Of a stretch of DNA of 64,000 bases, positions 8,885 through 17,336 are shown piece after piece; within the stretch, counting starts at the first letter, position 1, and each line of letters begins with the position of its first letter. A model generated the notes under the pieces. The model searched no databases, was not told the origin of the DNA, and worked only from the letters and a program-made list of their open reading frames with translations. The stretch is taken from NCBI RefSeq assembly GCF_030063205.1, contig NZ_JASISQ010000006.1, positions 124,001 to 188,000 of the forward strand, written 5' to 3'. The translations under genes were made by a program, and so were the position numbers. This DNA is from Arthrobacter antibioticus. GTDB taxonomy: Bacteria; Actinomycetota; Actinomycetes; Actinomycetales; Micrococcaceae.

Positions 8885-9628
8885 CTACAGCACCTCAGGA
8901 CGAGGGCCGAGTATATCCGAACCGACACGCAGGTGTGTCGCCCCGACGGCCAGCGCTGCTTCAAGATCGTGACTCATGCCAGCTGAGATCCCGCCAGCTC
9001 GCGGATGTATGGCTTTCAAAGCCGCGGAGGCAGAGGCCAACAACTCAAAGGCCGGCTCCGGAGCGACTCCTCGTGGCGCAACCGCCATGAGACCTGCCAG
9101 TGCGAGCCCGCTTGTGTTCGCAATCAGCTCTGCCAGTTCCTCAATGCCCGACGGCGCGACCCCTCCCCTGCCGCCGTGGCCAACGGCACCGCTGGTGATT
9201 GGATCCGGGTAGGCCTGCGAGAGGTCCACTTGAATAAAGCACTGCAGATCCGTCCTGCCGTTTTCCTGCTGCCTCACAGCCATGGCTCGGCCAAGAGATG
9301 TCACTAACGAAGGCCTATCAACAGAGTGGACGGCGTGGGCGTAGGCGGCCACTGACTTTGCCTTGTTTGTCTGCATTTGTCCAATGAAATGCCAGCGCAT
9401 GTCAGGGTCATTGACCTGCCCAGCCTTTGCCGCAGCCTCTTGATCCCGATTTTCACCAACGTCTCTAACCCCCAAGCTCCGCAGTCTTAGGACGTCAGAG
9501 GCTGGATGGAACTTCGTCACAACAATGAGCGTGGGCTTGAGCTCATTCCCAGCGGCGGCATTGATCCGCTCCTTCACGGCGGTGAGACTGCTGGCCAGTT
9601 CCGCTGTGCGGGTTTCTTCCGAGGTCAT
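8885..9628 (-). CDS. yggS: YggS/PROSC-family PLP homeostasis protein
   Basis: Pyridoxal 5'-phosphate carrier that keeps free PLP in balance; it is not known to be an enzyme. The 247-residue product has the PLP-binding lysine in LIVVTKFHP (K39), then GENRDQEAA and WHFIGQMQTNKAK, and ends with MSHDLEAALAVGATHLRVG for phosphate binding. ATG 9628 (MTSEETRT) is chosen over an in-frame start 58 codons upstream, because GGAAAGAG precedes it and the upstream extension has no family similarity. It sits between pgeF and sepF as in most actinobacteria. Confidence 0.93.
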   Translation of the reverse strand: MTSEETRTAELASSLTAVKERINAAAGNELKPTLIVVTKFHPASDVLRLRSLGVRDVGENRDQEAAAKAGQVNDPDMRWHFIGQMQTNKAKSVAAYAHAVHSVDRPSLVTSLGRAMAVRQQENGRTDLQCFIQVDLSQAYPDPITSGAVGHGGRGGVAPSGIEELAELIANTSGLALAGLMAVAPRGVAPEPAFELLASASAALKAIHPRAGGISAGMSHDLEAALAVGATHLRVGSDILGPRPEVL

Positions 9629-9686
9629 TCTCTGTTGCTCTTTCCATCCGGTCACACAGTGCTTGCTAAATAGATTCGGGGGGGTG

Positions 9687-10571
9687 TTATTCGCCTGCGT
9701 TGTGAAACAGCCCGGAAGCCGCGGCGATAAAGCCGATGAACCGGCCTTCGGGCTCCCCGTCCCGCTGTGAACGCCTATGCGAGAAGTACCTTTGATCCTC
9801 AAGGGTGCAGATACCAGATGGGTGCCCCGTCACACCGGCGTTCCTCAACTGTGCCAGAACCGCCGCGGGAAGGTCTAGTGCGGGTGTTCCCCAGGATGTG
9901 CTTGCAAAGGCTTCCGAAACCTTCTGCGAGACTGTTGCGCGCATTGCTTCAGGGACCTCATAGCAACGCCCGCATATGCTGGGGCCAAGCCAGGCCTCGA
10001 TGTTAACAGCTCCCGAAGCGCGCATCTGCGCTACAACGTTGGCAATAACACCCTGCTCCACCCCCGGCCGTCCAGCGTGAGCAACGGCAAGGACGGCAAT
10101 ACCAGTGGCGGTCATGCCAAGGCACACCACGGGGACGCAGTCAGCAACCATGACTGAGAGGCCGGTTGCAATGAATTCCCCACCGCCCGATTCTTCACCA
10201 AGCGGGCCAGCACTCTTCGGAGCCGCACAGCACAGCACCATAGCATCAGCCGTGGGTGCCTCACTGCGGGGTCCCCCTGCGTCAATAACCGCTGCGTCAA
10301 TAACCTCTACATGACTGCCATGCACCTGGTTCATATAGGTCAGGTGCGCGCTGCCACCCAAACCCGGACTGTGGTTTGCTGGCAGCTCTTGAGCCAGGTC
10401 CTGACACACGTTCGAGGCCAGGGACGCCCTGCGGAGCTTCACACCATCCGGGTCGTCATTAACATGAAAAGCCAGGTTGCCAGCAGAGGTATCAGTGAAG
10501 CCCACCCATATTCCGGGGCGAACCTGCATTGAAGACCACATACCAACAACCTGACCATTCAAGGGTGCCAC
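9687..10571 (-). CDS. pgeF: Laccase-domain peptidoglycan editing factor (PgeF/YfiH)
   Basis: Member of the multicopper polyphenol-oxidase-like family (DUF152). Characterised members are purine nucleoside phosphorylases/adenosine deaminases; PgeF removes L-Ser misincorporated into muropeptides. The 294 residues contain the metal-binding set NQVHGSHVE (about 80), VADCVPVVC (about 143), AHAGRPGVEQG (about 166) and GPSICGRCYEVP (about 195). GTG 10571 is used; an ATG ten codons later (MWSSMQVRPG) aligns better with relatives and may be the real start. It lies directly downstream of ftsZ (47-base gap), where it could help police precursor quality. Confidence 0.9.
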   Translation of the reverse strand: MAPLNGQVVGMWSSMQVRPGIWVGFTDTSAGNLAFHVNDDPDGVKLRRASLASNVCQDLAQELPANHSPGLGGSAHLTYMNQVHGSHVEVIDAAVIDAGGPRSEAPTADAMVLCCAAPKSAGPLGEESGGGEFIATGLSVMVADCVPVVCLGMTATGIAVLAVAHAGRPGVEQGVIANVVAQMRASGAVNIEAWLGPSICGRCYEVPEAMRATVSQKVSEAFASTSWGTPALDLPAAVLAQLRNAGVTGHPSGICTLEDQRYFSHRRSQRDGEPEGRFIGFIAAASGLFHNAGE

Positions 10572-10618
10572 CAGTTCACACCGGCAACGAGAGACAGATT
10601 TACTGAGATAACTTGGGT

Positions 10619-11788
10619 TTACTTCAGGAAGTCAGGGACATCCAAGTCATCGGAACGATGCCCGGTGAGATCCGGTTCCACGATGGCAGGGAGTTCAACA
10701 TCAAAACCTCCGTCAGCGGGAACCTGAGTACCTGACTGCTGTCCCCACTGGTTGAGGTTTGTCACTGAGGCACTAGCAGGTACGGCTGCCGGGACGGGTG
10801 GTGCCGTTTGGGCAGCTGGTTCATGTGTCTCGGTAGCCTGATCAGGGGCATCGAAGCCGGCCGCGATAACCGTCACGCGCACTTCGTCACCGAGCGCGTC
10901 ATCAATGACGGCACCGAAGATGATGTTCGCCTCCGGGTGTGCAACTTCTTGAACCAGTCGAGCAGCCTCGTTGATCTCGAACAAGCCCAGATCGGAGCCA
11001 CCCTGGATGGACAGCAACACACCATGTGCGCCATCAATGGATGCCTCAAGCAGCGGGGACGCGATGGCCAGCTCCGCAGCCTTGACCGCGCGATCCTCGC
11101 CACGGGCGGAACCGATGCCCATCAAAGCAGAACCTGCACCTTGCATCACGGATTTCACGTCAGCAAAGTCAAGGTTGATCAAGCCGGGCGTTGTGATGAG
11201 GTCCGTGATGCCCTGAACACCGGACAACAGCACCTGATCTGCCGTACGGAACGCTTCAATGACTGAGACGTTGCGGTCGCTGATGGAGAGCAGACGATCG
11301 TTGGGGATAACAATCAACGTATCCACTTCATCGCGCAGAGCCTCGATACCGCTGTCGGCGCTAGTAGCACGACGGCGACCCTCGAAAGTGAATGGACGCG
11401 TGACCACACCGATTGTCAAGGCACCCAAGCCACGGGCGATCCGGGCCACTACGGGCGCGCCACCCGTTCCGGTGCCACCACCCTCGCCTGCTGTCACGAA
11501 CACCATGTCGGCGCCGCGAAGCACTTCTTCGATTTCCTCTGCGTGGTCTTCCGCCGCCTGGCGCCCGACGTCCGGATTGGCTCCGGCCCCCAATCCACGG
11601 GTCAGCTCACGGCCGACGTCAAGCTTAACGTCGGCATCACTCATCAGTAGTGCCTGCGCATCTGTGTTAATGGCGATGAACTCCACGCCGCGCAGACCCA
11701 CGTCAATCATGCGGTTCACTGCATTTACGCCGCCACCGCCGATACCGACGACTTTGATGACTGCCAAGTAATTCTGGGGTGCTGCCAC
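10619..11788 (-). CDS. ftsZ: Cell division GTPase FtsZ
   Basis: Tubulin-like GTPase that forms the Z-ring. From GTG 11788 the 389-residue product starts (M)[19 protein letters not shown], the standard actinobacterial N-terminus, with AGGGA at 8-base spacing. The tubulin signature [10 protein letters not shown] and the T7 loop [11 protein letters not shown] are intact. The C-terminus [10 protein letters not shown] is the conserved peptide that binds SepF and FtsW. A second possible start, GTG 11845 (VSEAANID), also has a good GGGG ribosome site and would add 19 residues. It is separated from ftsQ by a roughly 320-base gap holding a MerR-like palindrome, so ftsZ probably has its own promoter. 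Confidence 0.97.
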   Translation of the reverse strand: MAAPQNYLAVIKVVGIGGGGVNAVNRMIDVGLRGVEFIAINTDAQALLMSDADVKLDVGRELTRGLGAGANPDVGRQAAEDHAEEIEEVLRGADMVFVTAGEGGGTGTGGAPVVARIARGLGALTIGVVTRPFTFEGRRRATSADSGIEALRDEVDTLIVIPNDRLLSISDRNVSVIEAFRTADQVLLSGVQGITDLITTPGLINLDFADVKSVMQGAGSALMGIGSARGEDRAVKAAELAIASPLLEASIDGAHGVLLSIQGGSDLGLFEINEAARLVQEVAHPEANIIFGAVIDDALGDEVRVTVIAAGFDAPDQATETHEPAAQTAPPVPAAVPASASVTNLNQWGQQSGTQVPADGGFDVELPAIVEPDLTGHRSDDLDVPDFLK

Positions 11789-12111
11789 GTTAGGTGTCCC
11801 TTGTTCGTATGTTGCTGAAAGATCAATATTTGCTGCTTCTGACACAGAATTTACCCCTTTTCTAGGCGCCGGCTGCGGTTCCCGGGGTAACCTTGAAGCG
11901 CTGCTTGAAACTTTGTGTAGCTTAACCCTCAACTTGAAGGTTATAGTTATGTCAACTAGTTCTTGTCACGACGCTATGGTGCATCCGTGCTGCATGCAAT
12001 TACCATCGCCGCGTGTCGCCCTAATCCCATCAAAAAACACAGAAAACTGTCGCTCTCGAAGTTAAAGCAGTCACTCGCCGAACTTTGTCACCCCATCATC
12101 GTGTCACCCCA
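11789..12111. other. ftsQ-ftsZ intergenic region
   Basis: Gene-free stretch of 323 bases, unusually long for an otherwise overlapping cluster. It holds the alternative ftsZ start (11845), a near-palindrome at 11923-11943, two further CTTGAA boxes around 11892-11908 on the plus strand, and a tandem duplication at the ftsQ stop. Reading from ftsQ, 11940-12086 has no recognisable motif. Confidence 0.6.
11923..11943 (-). promoter_or_regulatory. Candidate MerR-type operator upstream of ftsZ
   Basis: The plus strand reads AACCCTCAA-C-TTGAAGGTT at 11924-11942, nine-base arms with one mismatch, extended by one T/A pair. It is 135 bases before GTG 11788. Arm length and odd spacing suit a dimeric MerR-family regulator. 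The FtsR-like MerR gene at 53333-54097 is a candidate partner; FtsR of Corynebacterium is known to act on ftsZ. The link is inference. Confidence 0.45.
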
Positions 12112-12123
12112 TCATCGTGTCAC
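12087..12123. repeat. 16-base tandem duplication at the ftsQ stop codon
   Basis: GTCACCCCATCATCGT occurs twice in a row (12087-12102 and 12103-12118), followed by a partial third copy GTCAC. The ftsQ stop codon lies inside the second copy, so the last FtsQ residues and the first downstream bases are duplicated. Confidence 0.9.
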
Positions 12124-13374
12124 AGGGTGCCGCGGTGCACTGACATCAAAAACCTTCACAGGTGCCGGTTCAGGCTTCCCCTCCGCAGCCGTGGGTGGCG
12201 GTGCACTCAGCAGCGCTTCCAACACCTGGGCCTTGAGCTCCATGTCATTCGCATTGCCCCAGATGATGGACCTGCCGTCTGCGAGTTTTAGCTCTACCGC
12301 ATCCGGGGACTTCGCCGTTGCATTGGCAAGCTGTCCAAGAATCGACTGGGGCAAATTGGCCAGAACGGCTGTCATAGCTTGAAACGTATCTTGTCCAATG
12401 GCCGCTTTGCCACCGTCGATCAGCGGCAGAGCCACGGATCCAGGGTCCTTGGTGGAGCCCAGCTGCACGCCGTCCTGGTCAACCAACAGGTAATCATCAT
12501 CGTTTTTTAGCAAGGCAACCGGCACCCGCTCCACAATATGGATCAGCAAGGTAGAAGGTGGTCTTGCTTCTATACGGGAACTTTTGACCTGAATAACGTC
12601 ACTGAGTAAATCTTGCACCTGCACGTCTGTGACCTGCGGGAGGGGTTTAGCAAGAATAGGTGCAACCGCATCTTGGAGGACTTGGTCGCTAACTAACTTG
12701 CTGCCGTCAAACACGACTGTCTTCACCGCCAACACTGGCGAAAACAACGCGATCACCATCACCAGGACCAACACGGCGAGCACCCCGGCTGCTGTAAACA
12801 CAAGGTTTCGGCGACGCCGCTTATATTCAGGGACAGGAAAAGCAAGCACCGTGGCATCACGGCCCGAGCCTGAATCGCCGTATGCCGTGTTCGTTGGCTC
12901 TCGTGGCATCACGGCTTTGGAACTACCAGTACCGGGCTTCGCAGTGCCCGTCTTACCTGGGCCCGACTTGCCTGGGCCCGACTTGCCTGGGCCAGCCTGG
13001 TTGCCAGACTTCGCCTCGCCAGACTCAGTTGCGGCCGGCTGAACCTTGGTACTTTCTCCGGCGCCAACCCTAGCCAGGAGTGACTTCCACTTGGGTGTCT
13101 TGGGGCTCATAATCTGAGCAGCGCCGGCGTCTTCCGATTCAGTGCTGGGCACCCGCTCCACAGAAACTTTGGCGCTGGTGCTGCGCACTGACCCTGCAGG
13201 CGGCGCTGCTGCCATATTGGCCCCTGACGCCTCGGCGGTCCCCACATCAGCGGTCCCCGCGTCGGCGGTCCCCACATCGTCTACTGAGCCACTGGTTCCT
13301 GGCGTCTCGGCTGCCGCCGGGGGCAAATCTGTTGGGCGGGTTCTTATAACTCTCGGTTTACGGGGCTCAACCAT
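12112..13374 (-). CDS. ftsQ: Cell division protein FtsQ with long disordered N-terminus
   Basis: Bitopic divisome protein linking early and late division proteins. The 420-residue product is long because of a cytoplasmic N-terminal region of about 195 residues, rich in Pro/Ala/Gly, with (T)ADVGTADAG repeats near 35-50 and GPGKS repeats near 128-142. One helix follows (about 198-220: LVFTAAGVLAVLVLVMVIA), then a POTRA domain (about 223-290, AVKTVVFDGSKLV) and the FtsQ domain (to about 390). ATG 13374 (MVEPRKPRV) is preferred to an upstream in-frame start, as it overlaps murC by 8 bases with GGAAATACCC before it. The GPGKS repeat is encoded by perfect 15-base tandem copies. Confidence 0.92.
   Translation of the reverse strand: MVEPRKPRVIRTRPTDLPPAAAETPGTSGSVDDVGTADAGTADVGTAEASGANMAAAPPAGSVRSTSAKVSVERVPSTESEDAGAAQIMSPKTPKWKSLLARVGAGESTKVQPAATESGEAKSGNQAGPGKSGPGKSGPGKTGTAKPGTGSSKAVMPREPTNTAYGDSGSGRDATVLAFPVPEYKRRRRNLVFTAAGVLAVLVLVMVIALFSPVLAVKTVVFDGSKLVSDQVLQDAVAPILAKPLPQVTDVQVQDLLSDVIQVKSSRIEARPPSTLLIHIVERVPVALLKNDDDYLLVDQDGVQLGSTKDPGSVALPLIDGGKAAIGQDTFQAMTAVLANLPQSILGQLANATAKSPDAVELKLADGRSIIWGNANDMELKAQVLEALLSAPPPTAAEGKPEPAPVKVFDVSAPRHPVTR
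12956..12993. repeat. In-frame 15-base tandem repeat in ftsQ
   Basis: CCTGGGCCCGACTTG is present at 12956-12970 and 12971-12985, with an 8-base partial third copy. Each unit encodes one GPGKS pentapeptide in the disordered FtsQ N-terminus, so copy number can change without a frameshift. Confidence 0.85.
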
Positions 13375-14842
13375 GGGTATTTCCGTTTGCCGTGCTTGCA
13401 TCCGAGAGTTTGCCGCTGTTCAGCTCGGCTACCAAAGCAGGACCAAACTCAGTGACATCACCGGCACCAATGGTCAAAATAATGTCCCCTGCCACTGCCA
13501 ACCCGGCCAGACGCTGCACCGCGGCAGCACTATCAGGAGCATAGCCAAATGGCTTATGCAAAGCCGCAGTGATCAATTCACTGGTGACCCCCGGGATGGG
13601 CTCTTCACGTGCAGGATAAATATCCAGGACCGCCACGGTATCCGCGAGATCCAAGGCGCGAGCAAATTCCGTGGCAAACTCGGCAGTCCGTGAGAAAAGG
13701 TGCGGCTGGAAAAGGACATGAACCCGTTTGTCTCCGGCCACAGTTCTTGCTGCCAGCAGCGCAGCTGTCACCTCGGTTGGATGGTGGGCATAGTCATCAA
13801 AAACCGCGACCCCCCGCCCCTCCCCCTTGGCTTCAAACCTTCTGGCCGCACCGCTGAAAGCAGCCAGCGCTTCCACGGCACGGCCAACATCGACTCCCAG
13901 CACAACGGCCACTGCCACCGCTGCCGCGGCATTGCTTAGATTGTGCTTACCCGGAACTTGCAAAGTTAACGTCAGTTGAGCTGTTTGCCCTGCAGCAATA
14001 ACACCTTCTTTGAACACCACAGCGGCCGTGGTGTGCAGTCCGGCCTGCGTGCCAGGAAGGAGCCGGATATCAGCAGTTGGTGCAAAACCGTAGGTCAGGC
14101 AGCGCTGCCCGGACGCGCGTGCGTGGGCTGCCAAGGCTGCTGACCCGGCGTCGTCGGCGCACGCCACCAAAGTACCCTCCGCAGGCAGCAAAGTGATGAA
14201 CTGCTCAAACGCTGCGAAAACTGCCTCAGCGGTGCCGTAATGGTCAAGATGGTCTGCTTCAAGGTTGGTTACTACTGCAATGTCGGGGCAGTAGTTCAGG
14301 AAAGATGCATCTGATTCATCCGCTTCGGCTATAAAAACCCCTGCTGCGCCGTGGGCAGCATTGACACCTATGCCCTGCACAGTCCCACCCACGGCAAAGG
14401 AGGCGTCAACTCCCGTGCCTCTCAACATGACAGTGATCATCGATGTGGTGGTTGTTTTGCCGTGTGTTCCGGCCACGGCCACTACCGTGTCATTGGCCAT
14501 GGTGGCTGCCAGCGCCTGAGAACGGTGCAGGATGCGCAGTCCCAAGAGACGGGCAGCCGCCAACTCAGGATTACTCTCTCGGATGGCTGTGGAAATCACC
14601 ACGGTGTCAACATCTTCAACGTTGGCTGCGCTCTGGCCGATGTGAACAGTTGCACCGAGGGTGCCAAGCTCAAGGAGGCCGGCCGAGTCCTTCGCGTCTG
14701 AACCGCTCACAGGCACTCCCTGACTGAGCATGATTCTGGCGATTGCCGACATACCGGCACCGCCCATACCGATAAAATGGACGCGACCGAGTTCGGCCAA
14801 TGTGGGTGGACTGTACGCAACGGCGTGGCTGTTGTTCATCAT
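13367..14842 (-). CDS. murC: UDP-N-acetylmuramate-L-alanine ligase
   Basis: Adds L-Ala to UDP-MurNAc, the first peptide step of peptidoglycan precursor synthesis, with ATP. From ATG 14842 the product is 491 residues (MMNNSHAVAYSPPTLAELG). The N-terminal UDP-binding fold has VHFIGMGGAGMSAIA, the ATP loop is GTHGKTTTTSM, and FDDYAHHPTEV marks the C-terminal Mur ligase domain. An upstream in-frame extension of 48 residues overlaps murG and lacks similarity, so it is rejected. It starts 5 bases after the murG stop and overlaps ftsQ by 8 bases. Confidence 0.95.
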   Translation of the reverse strand: MMNNSHAVAYSPPTLAELGRVHFIGMGGAGMSAIARIMLSQGVPVSGSDAKDSAGLLELGTLGATVHIGQSAANVEDVDTVVISTAIRESNPELAAARLLGLRILHRSQALAATMANDTVVAVAGTHGKTTTTSMITVMLRGTGVDASFAVGGTVQGIGVNAAHGAAGVFIAEADESDASFLNYCPDIAVVTNLEADHLDHYGTAEAVFAAFEQFITLLPAEGTLVACADDAGSAALAAHARASGQRCLTYGFAPTADIRLLPGTQAGLHTTAAVVFKEGVIAAGQTAQLTLTLQVPGKHNLSNAAAAVAVAVVLGVDVGRAVEALAAFSGAARRFEAKGEGRGVAVFDDYAHHPTEVTAALLAARTVAGDKRVHVLFQPHLFSRTAEFATEFARALDLADTVAVLDIYPAREEPIPGVTSELITAALHKPFGYAPDSAAAVQRLAGLAVAGDIILTIGAGDVTEFGPALVAELNSGKLSDASTANGNTHG

Positions 14843-14847
14843 GTGGT

Positions 14848-16008
14848 TCACTTTCTGCCAGCCGCAAATATCATGTCCGCCATGCGCTCGGCCGCATCTC
14901 GAATTCCCAGTTCTATAGCCGTTGCCCCCATGCGGGCCAGGCGCGGAGTGTCCAGACACAGCGGTATCAGCTCGGCTTGGATCCATTTAGCATCCAGCGT
15001 TTCATCTAGGACAAGCAAGGCAGCACCCGCTTCCACTAGTCCGGCAGCATTACGGGCCTGTTCACCGTTGCCAATGGGTAGGGGAACAAAGACGGCAGGA
15101 ACCCCAACGGCTGCCACCTCTGAGACGGTGCCTGCCCCGGAACGGCATAATAAGAGGTCCGCTGCCGCGTATGCGTCCTCCATACCATCAATGTACTCAA
15201 CCTGTCGGTACAGCTCTGCGCGAAGCGGCTCTTCGCTCTTATCAATCACAGCCTTACCCTTGCCCGTGATGTGCAAAGTTTGGATGCCCGCTGCGGCCAA
15301 AGCATCAACACACCCGGCCACAGCCTGATTAAGCCGAAGGGCACCCAGAGAACCGCCTGTGACAATGAGAGTTGGTTTGTCTGCAAGTAAGCCCAGGCGT
15401 TCACGAGCACTGCGCTGCACAGCTAGTCGATCCAACGTTGCAATGCTGGCACGCATGGGCATTCCCACCCAGTGGGCGTGACGAATCTTTGTCTCAGCAA
15501 ACGCCGTCCCCACATAAGTTGTGTATCTGGCACCGACTTTGTTGGCCAGCCCGGCCCTGGTGTTGGCTTCATGGATCACGATTGGTACGCCCAGAGACTT
15601 GGCGGCAAGGTACATGGGGGTACAGACGTACCCGCCTACACCAACAAGAACATCCGCGTGGGCATTGCGCAGGATCGTTTTAGCCGCAAAAACAGCCCTG
15701 ATCATCCGTAGTGGGAGTTTAATTACGTCAAGGGATGGCTTACGCGGTAACGGGATGCGCTCAATGAACGCCAGCTCATAGCCGGCCGCCGGAACAAGGG
15801 TTTCTTCCAGTCCGCCCTTAGTACCTACAGCCACAATGCCGGTGTTAGGATCGCACCGCCGAAGGGCCGCAGCCATGGCTAGCAGTGGACTGACGTGCCC
15901 GGCGGAGCCACCCCCGGCAAAGACAACGGACAGCGCTGGCTGTGAGGAGTTGGAATGGCCCGCGGCTTCACCCGGTGTTGTGTTGTTGGTGTTGGTGGTG
16001 TTGTTCAT
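14848..16008 (-). CDS. murG: Lipid II synthase (UDP-GlcNAc transferase)
   Basis: Peripheral membrane glycosyltransferase that transfers GlcNAc to lipid I, making lipid II. The 386-residue product has the family G-loops [12 protein letters not shown] near residue 30 and [11 protein letters not shown] near 120, and the UDP-GlcNAc site with [11 protein letters not shown] (about 220), [14 protein letters not shown] and NGEQARNA. The first 25 residues are Asn/Thr-rich ([14 protein letters not shown]) and look disordered. ATG 16008 overlaps the ftsW stop by four bases (ATGA), indicating coupling. Confidence 0.96.
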   Translation of the reverse strand: MNNTTNTNNTTPGEAAGHSNSSQPALSVVFAGGGSAGHVSPLLAMAAALRRCDPNTGIVAVGTKGGLEETLVPAAGYELAFIERIPLPRKPSLDVIKLPLRMIRAVFAAKTILRNAHADVLVGVGGYVCTPMYLAAKSLGVPIVIHEANTRAGLANKVGARYTTYVGTAFAETKIRHAHWVGMPMRASIATLDRLAVQRSARERLGLLADKPTLIVTGGSLGALRLNQAVAGCVDALAAAGIQTLHITGKGKAVIDKSEEPLRAELYRQVEYIDGMEDAYAAADLLLCRSGAGTVSEVAAVGVPAVFVPLPIGNGEQARNAAGLVEAGAALLVLDETLDAKWIQAELIPLCLDTPRLARMGATAIELGIRDAAERMADMIFAAGRK

Positions 16009-17336
16009 GAAGGACTCGAGGCACTTTCTTGTTCATCGTCGGCTGCAGGGTCGGTTCGGGCAAAGGACAGGACTACCCCAATCGCCGCGAGCACCATCAC
16101 CAATGCGCTGCCGCCATAGGAAATTAAGGGTAAGGGAACCCCGATCACGGGCAACAGTCCAGTGACCATGGCGATGTTGACAAAAGCCTGGCCAATGATC
16201 CAGGTCAGGATAGAACCACAGACCACGCGAGCAAAGGAGTCATTGCGCTTCATGATGACACGGAAAACGGCGAATGCCAGAACACCATAGAGGGCAATGA
16301 TCACCAGGCTGCCAAGCAGACCCAGTTCCTCTCCAAGGATCGCAAAGATGAAGTCGTTGTGAGCCTCGGGGATCCAGCTCCATTTTTGCCTGCTCTGGCC
16401 CAGGCCTACTCCAAACCAGCCACCAGAGGCCAAAGCGTACAAACCATTTTGGGCCTGGTCACACAGCCCCTGCCCGTCGTCGCAATTGCCCAACCAGCCA
16501 GAGAGCCTGGCGGTCCGGTTTCCACTGACAGCCGCCATAACTACAGCGGCAGCGAGTCCTATACCAACGGCCCCCAACAGCACACGCTTGCTGCCTCCAC
16601 CGAAGAACAGCCCGACCCCCACAACGCCCATGACAATGACAGCGGTACCCAAGTCATGTCCCCACAGGATCAACCCCACCAGGATCACCCCGACGGGTAC
16701 CACTGGCAGTAGCGTGTGCCGCCAGTCGCCAACCAAGCGTCCTTTACGCGATAGCACCATACCCATCCACAACGCCAAGGCCAGTTTGGCTGCTTCCGAT
16801 GGCTGAAAGCTGAAGGATTCTCCGAGTTTGATCCAGTTTCGGTTTCCGTTAATTTCCGACCCCAGTGGGGTCAGCACGGCAACCAACAGAAAAAATGACA
16901 GGCCCAACGCCGGCCAGGCGAACTTCTTTAGCAACGCCGGAGTGGCGAAGGACAAAGCCATCATCAGCACCAGCCCAAAGCCGGCAAACATGGCAGCCTT
17001 TAAAAACAAGGAATATGGGTCTACGCCAGCGGATATCGATTCAGCCGCGGAGGCAGAAAGCACAGCCATCAAGCCCACACAGGTGAGGGCCACGGTAGTG
17101 GCAATGATCCAGTAATAGGCAGCGCTTGGCCGGCCAGAGAATGCATATAACCTGCCGCGCAGACGCGTCCAATGTCCGTCCACAGCTGGCGGCACAGTGG
17201 TGGCTGTTTTCTTCTTCGTTGGTTTTGCAGGCTTTGCACTGATCGCTTGGGTCGTGCCGGCATCCGGGTGCGCGCCAGCCCTGGTCCGCAGTGCGCGTGC
17301 AAGCGATGTGCCCGGCTGTGCGGGGGTCTTGGCCAC
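16005..17336 (-). CDS. ftsW: Septal peptidoglycan polymerase FtsW (SEDS family)
   Basis: SEDS glycosyltransferase that polymerises lipid II at the septum, working with FtsI. The 443-residue product has about 70 cytoplasmic residues rich in Lys/Pro/Thr, then roughly ten membrane helices. Family motifs include NRNWIKLG near 165, [10 protein letters not shown] near 177, the [10 protein letters not shown]-like segment [14 protein letters not shown] near 225, and [21 protein letters not shown] near 400. GTG 17336 shares one base with the murD stop (TAGTG). The C-terminus is acidic and Ser-rich. Confidence 0.95.
   Translation of the reverse strand: MAKTPAQPGTSLARALRTRAGAHPDAGTTQAISAKPAKPTKKKTATTVPPAVDGHWTRLRGRLYAFSGRPSAAYYWIIATTVALTCVGLMAVLSASAAESISAGVDPYSLFLKAAMFAGFGLVLMMALSFATPALLKKFAWPALGLSFFLLVAVLTPLGSEINGNRNWIKLGESFSFQPSEAAKLALALWMGMVLSRKGRLVGDWRHTLLPVVPVGVILVGLILWGHDLGTAVIVMGVVGVGLFFGGGSKRVLLGAVGIGLAAAVVMAAVSGNRTARLSGWLGNCDDGQGLCDQAQNGLYALASGGWFGVGLGQSRQKWSWIPEAHNDFIFAILGEELGLLGSLVIIALYGVLAFAVFRVIMKRNDSFARVVCGSILTWIIGQAFVNIAMVTGLLPVIGVPLPLISYGGSALVMVLAAIGVVLSFARTDPAADDEQESASSPS

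Noticed and set aside
11789-11932. N-terminal extension of FtsZ from a TTG at 11932
   Set aside because: The extra residues have no FtsZ similarity and the start lies within the palindrome; GTG 11788 and 11845 both have good ribosome sites.
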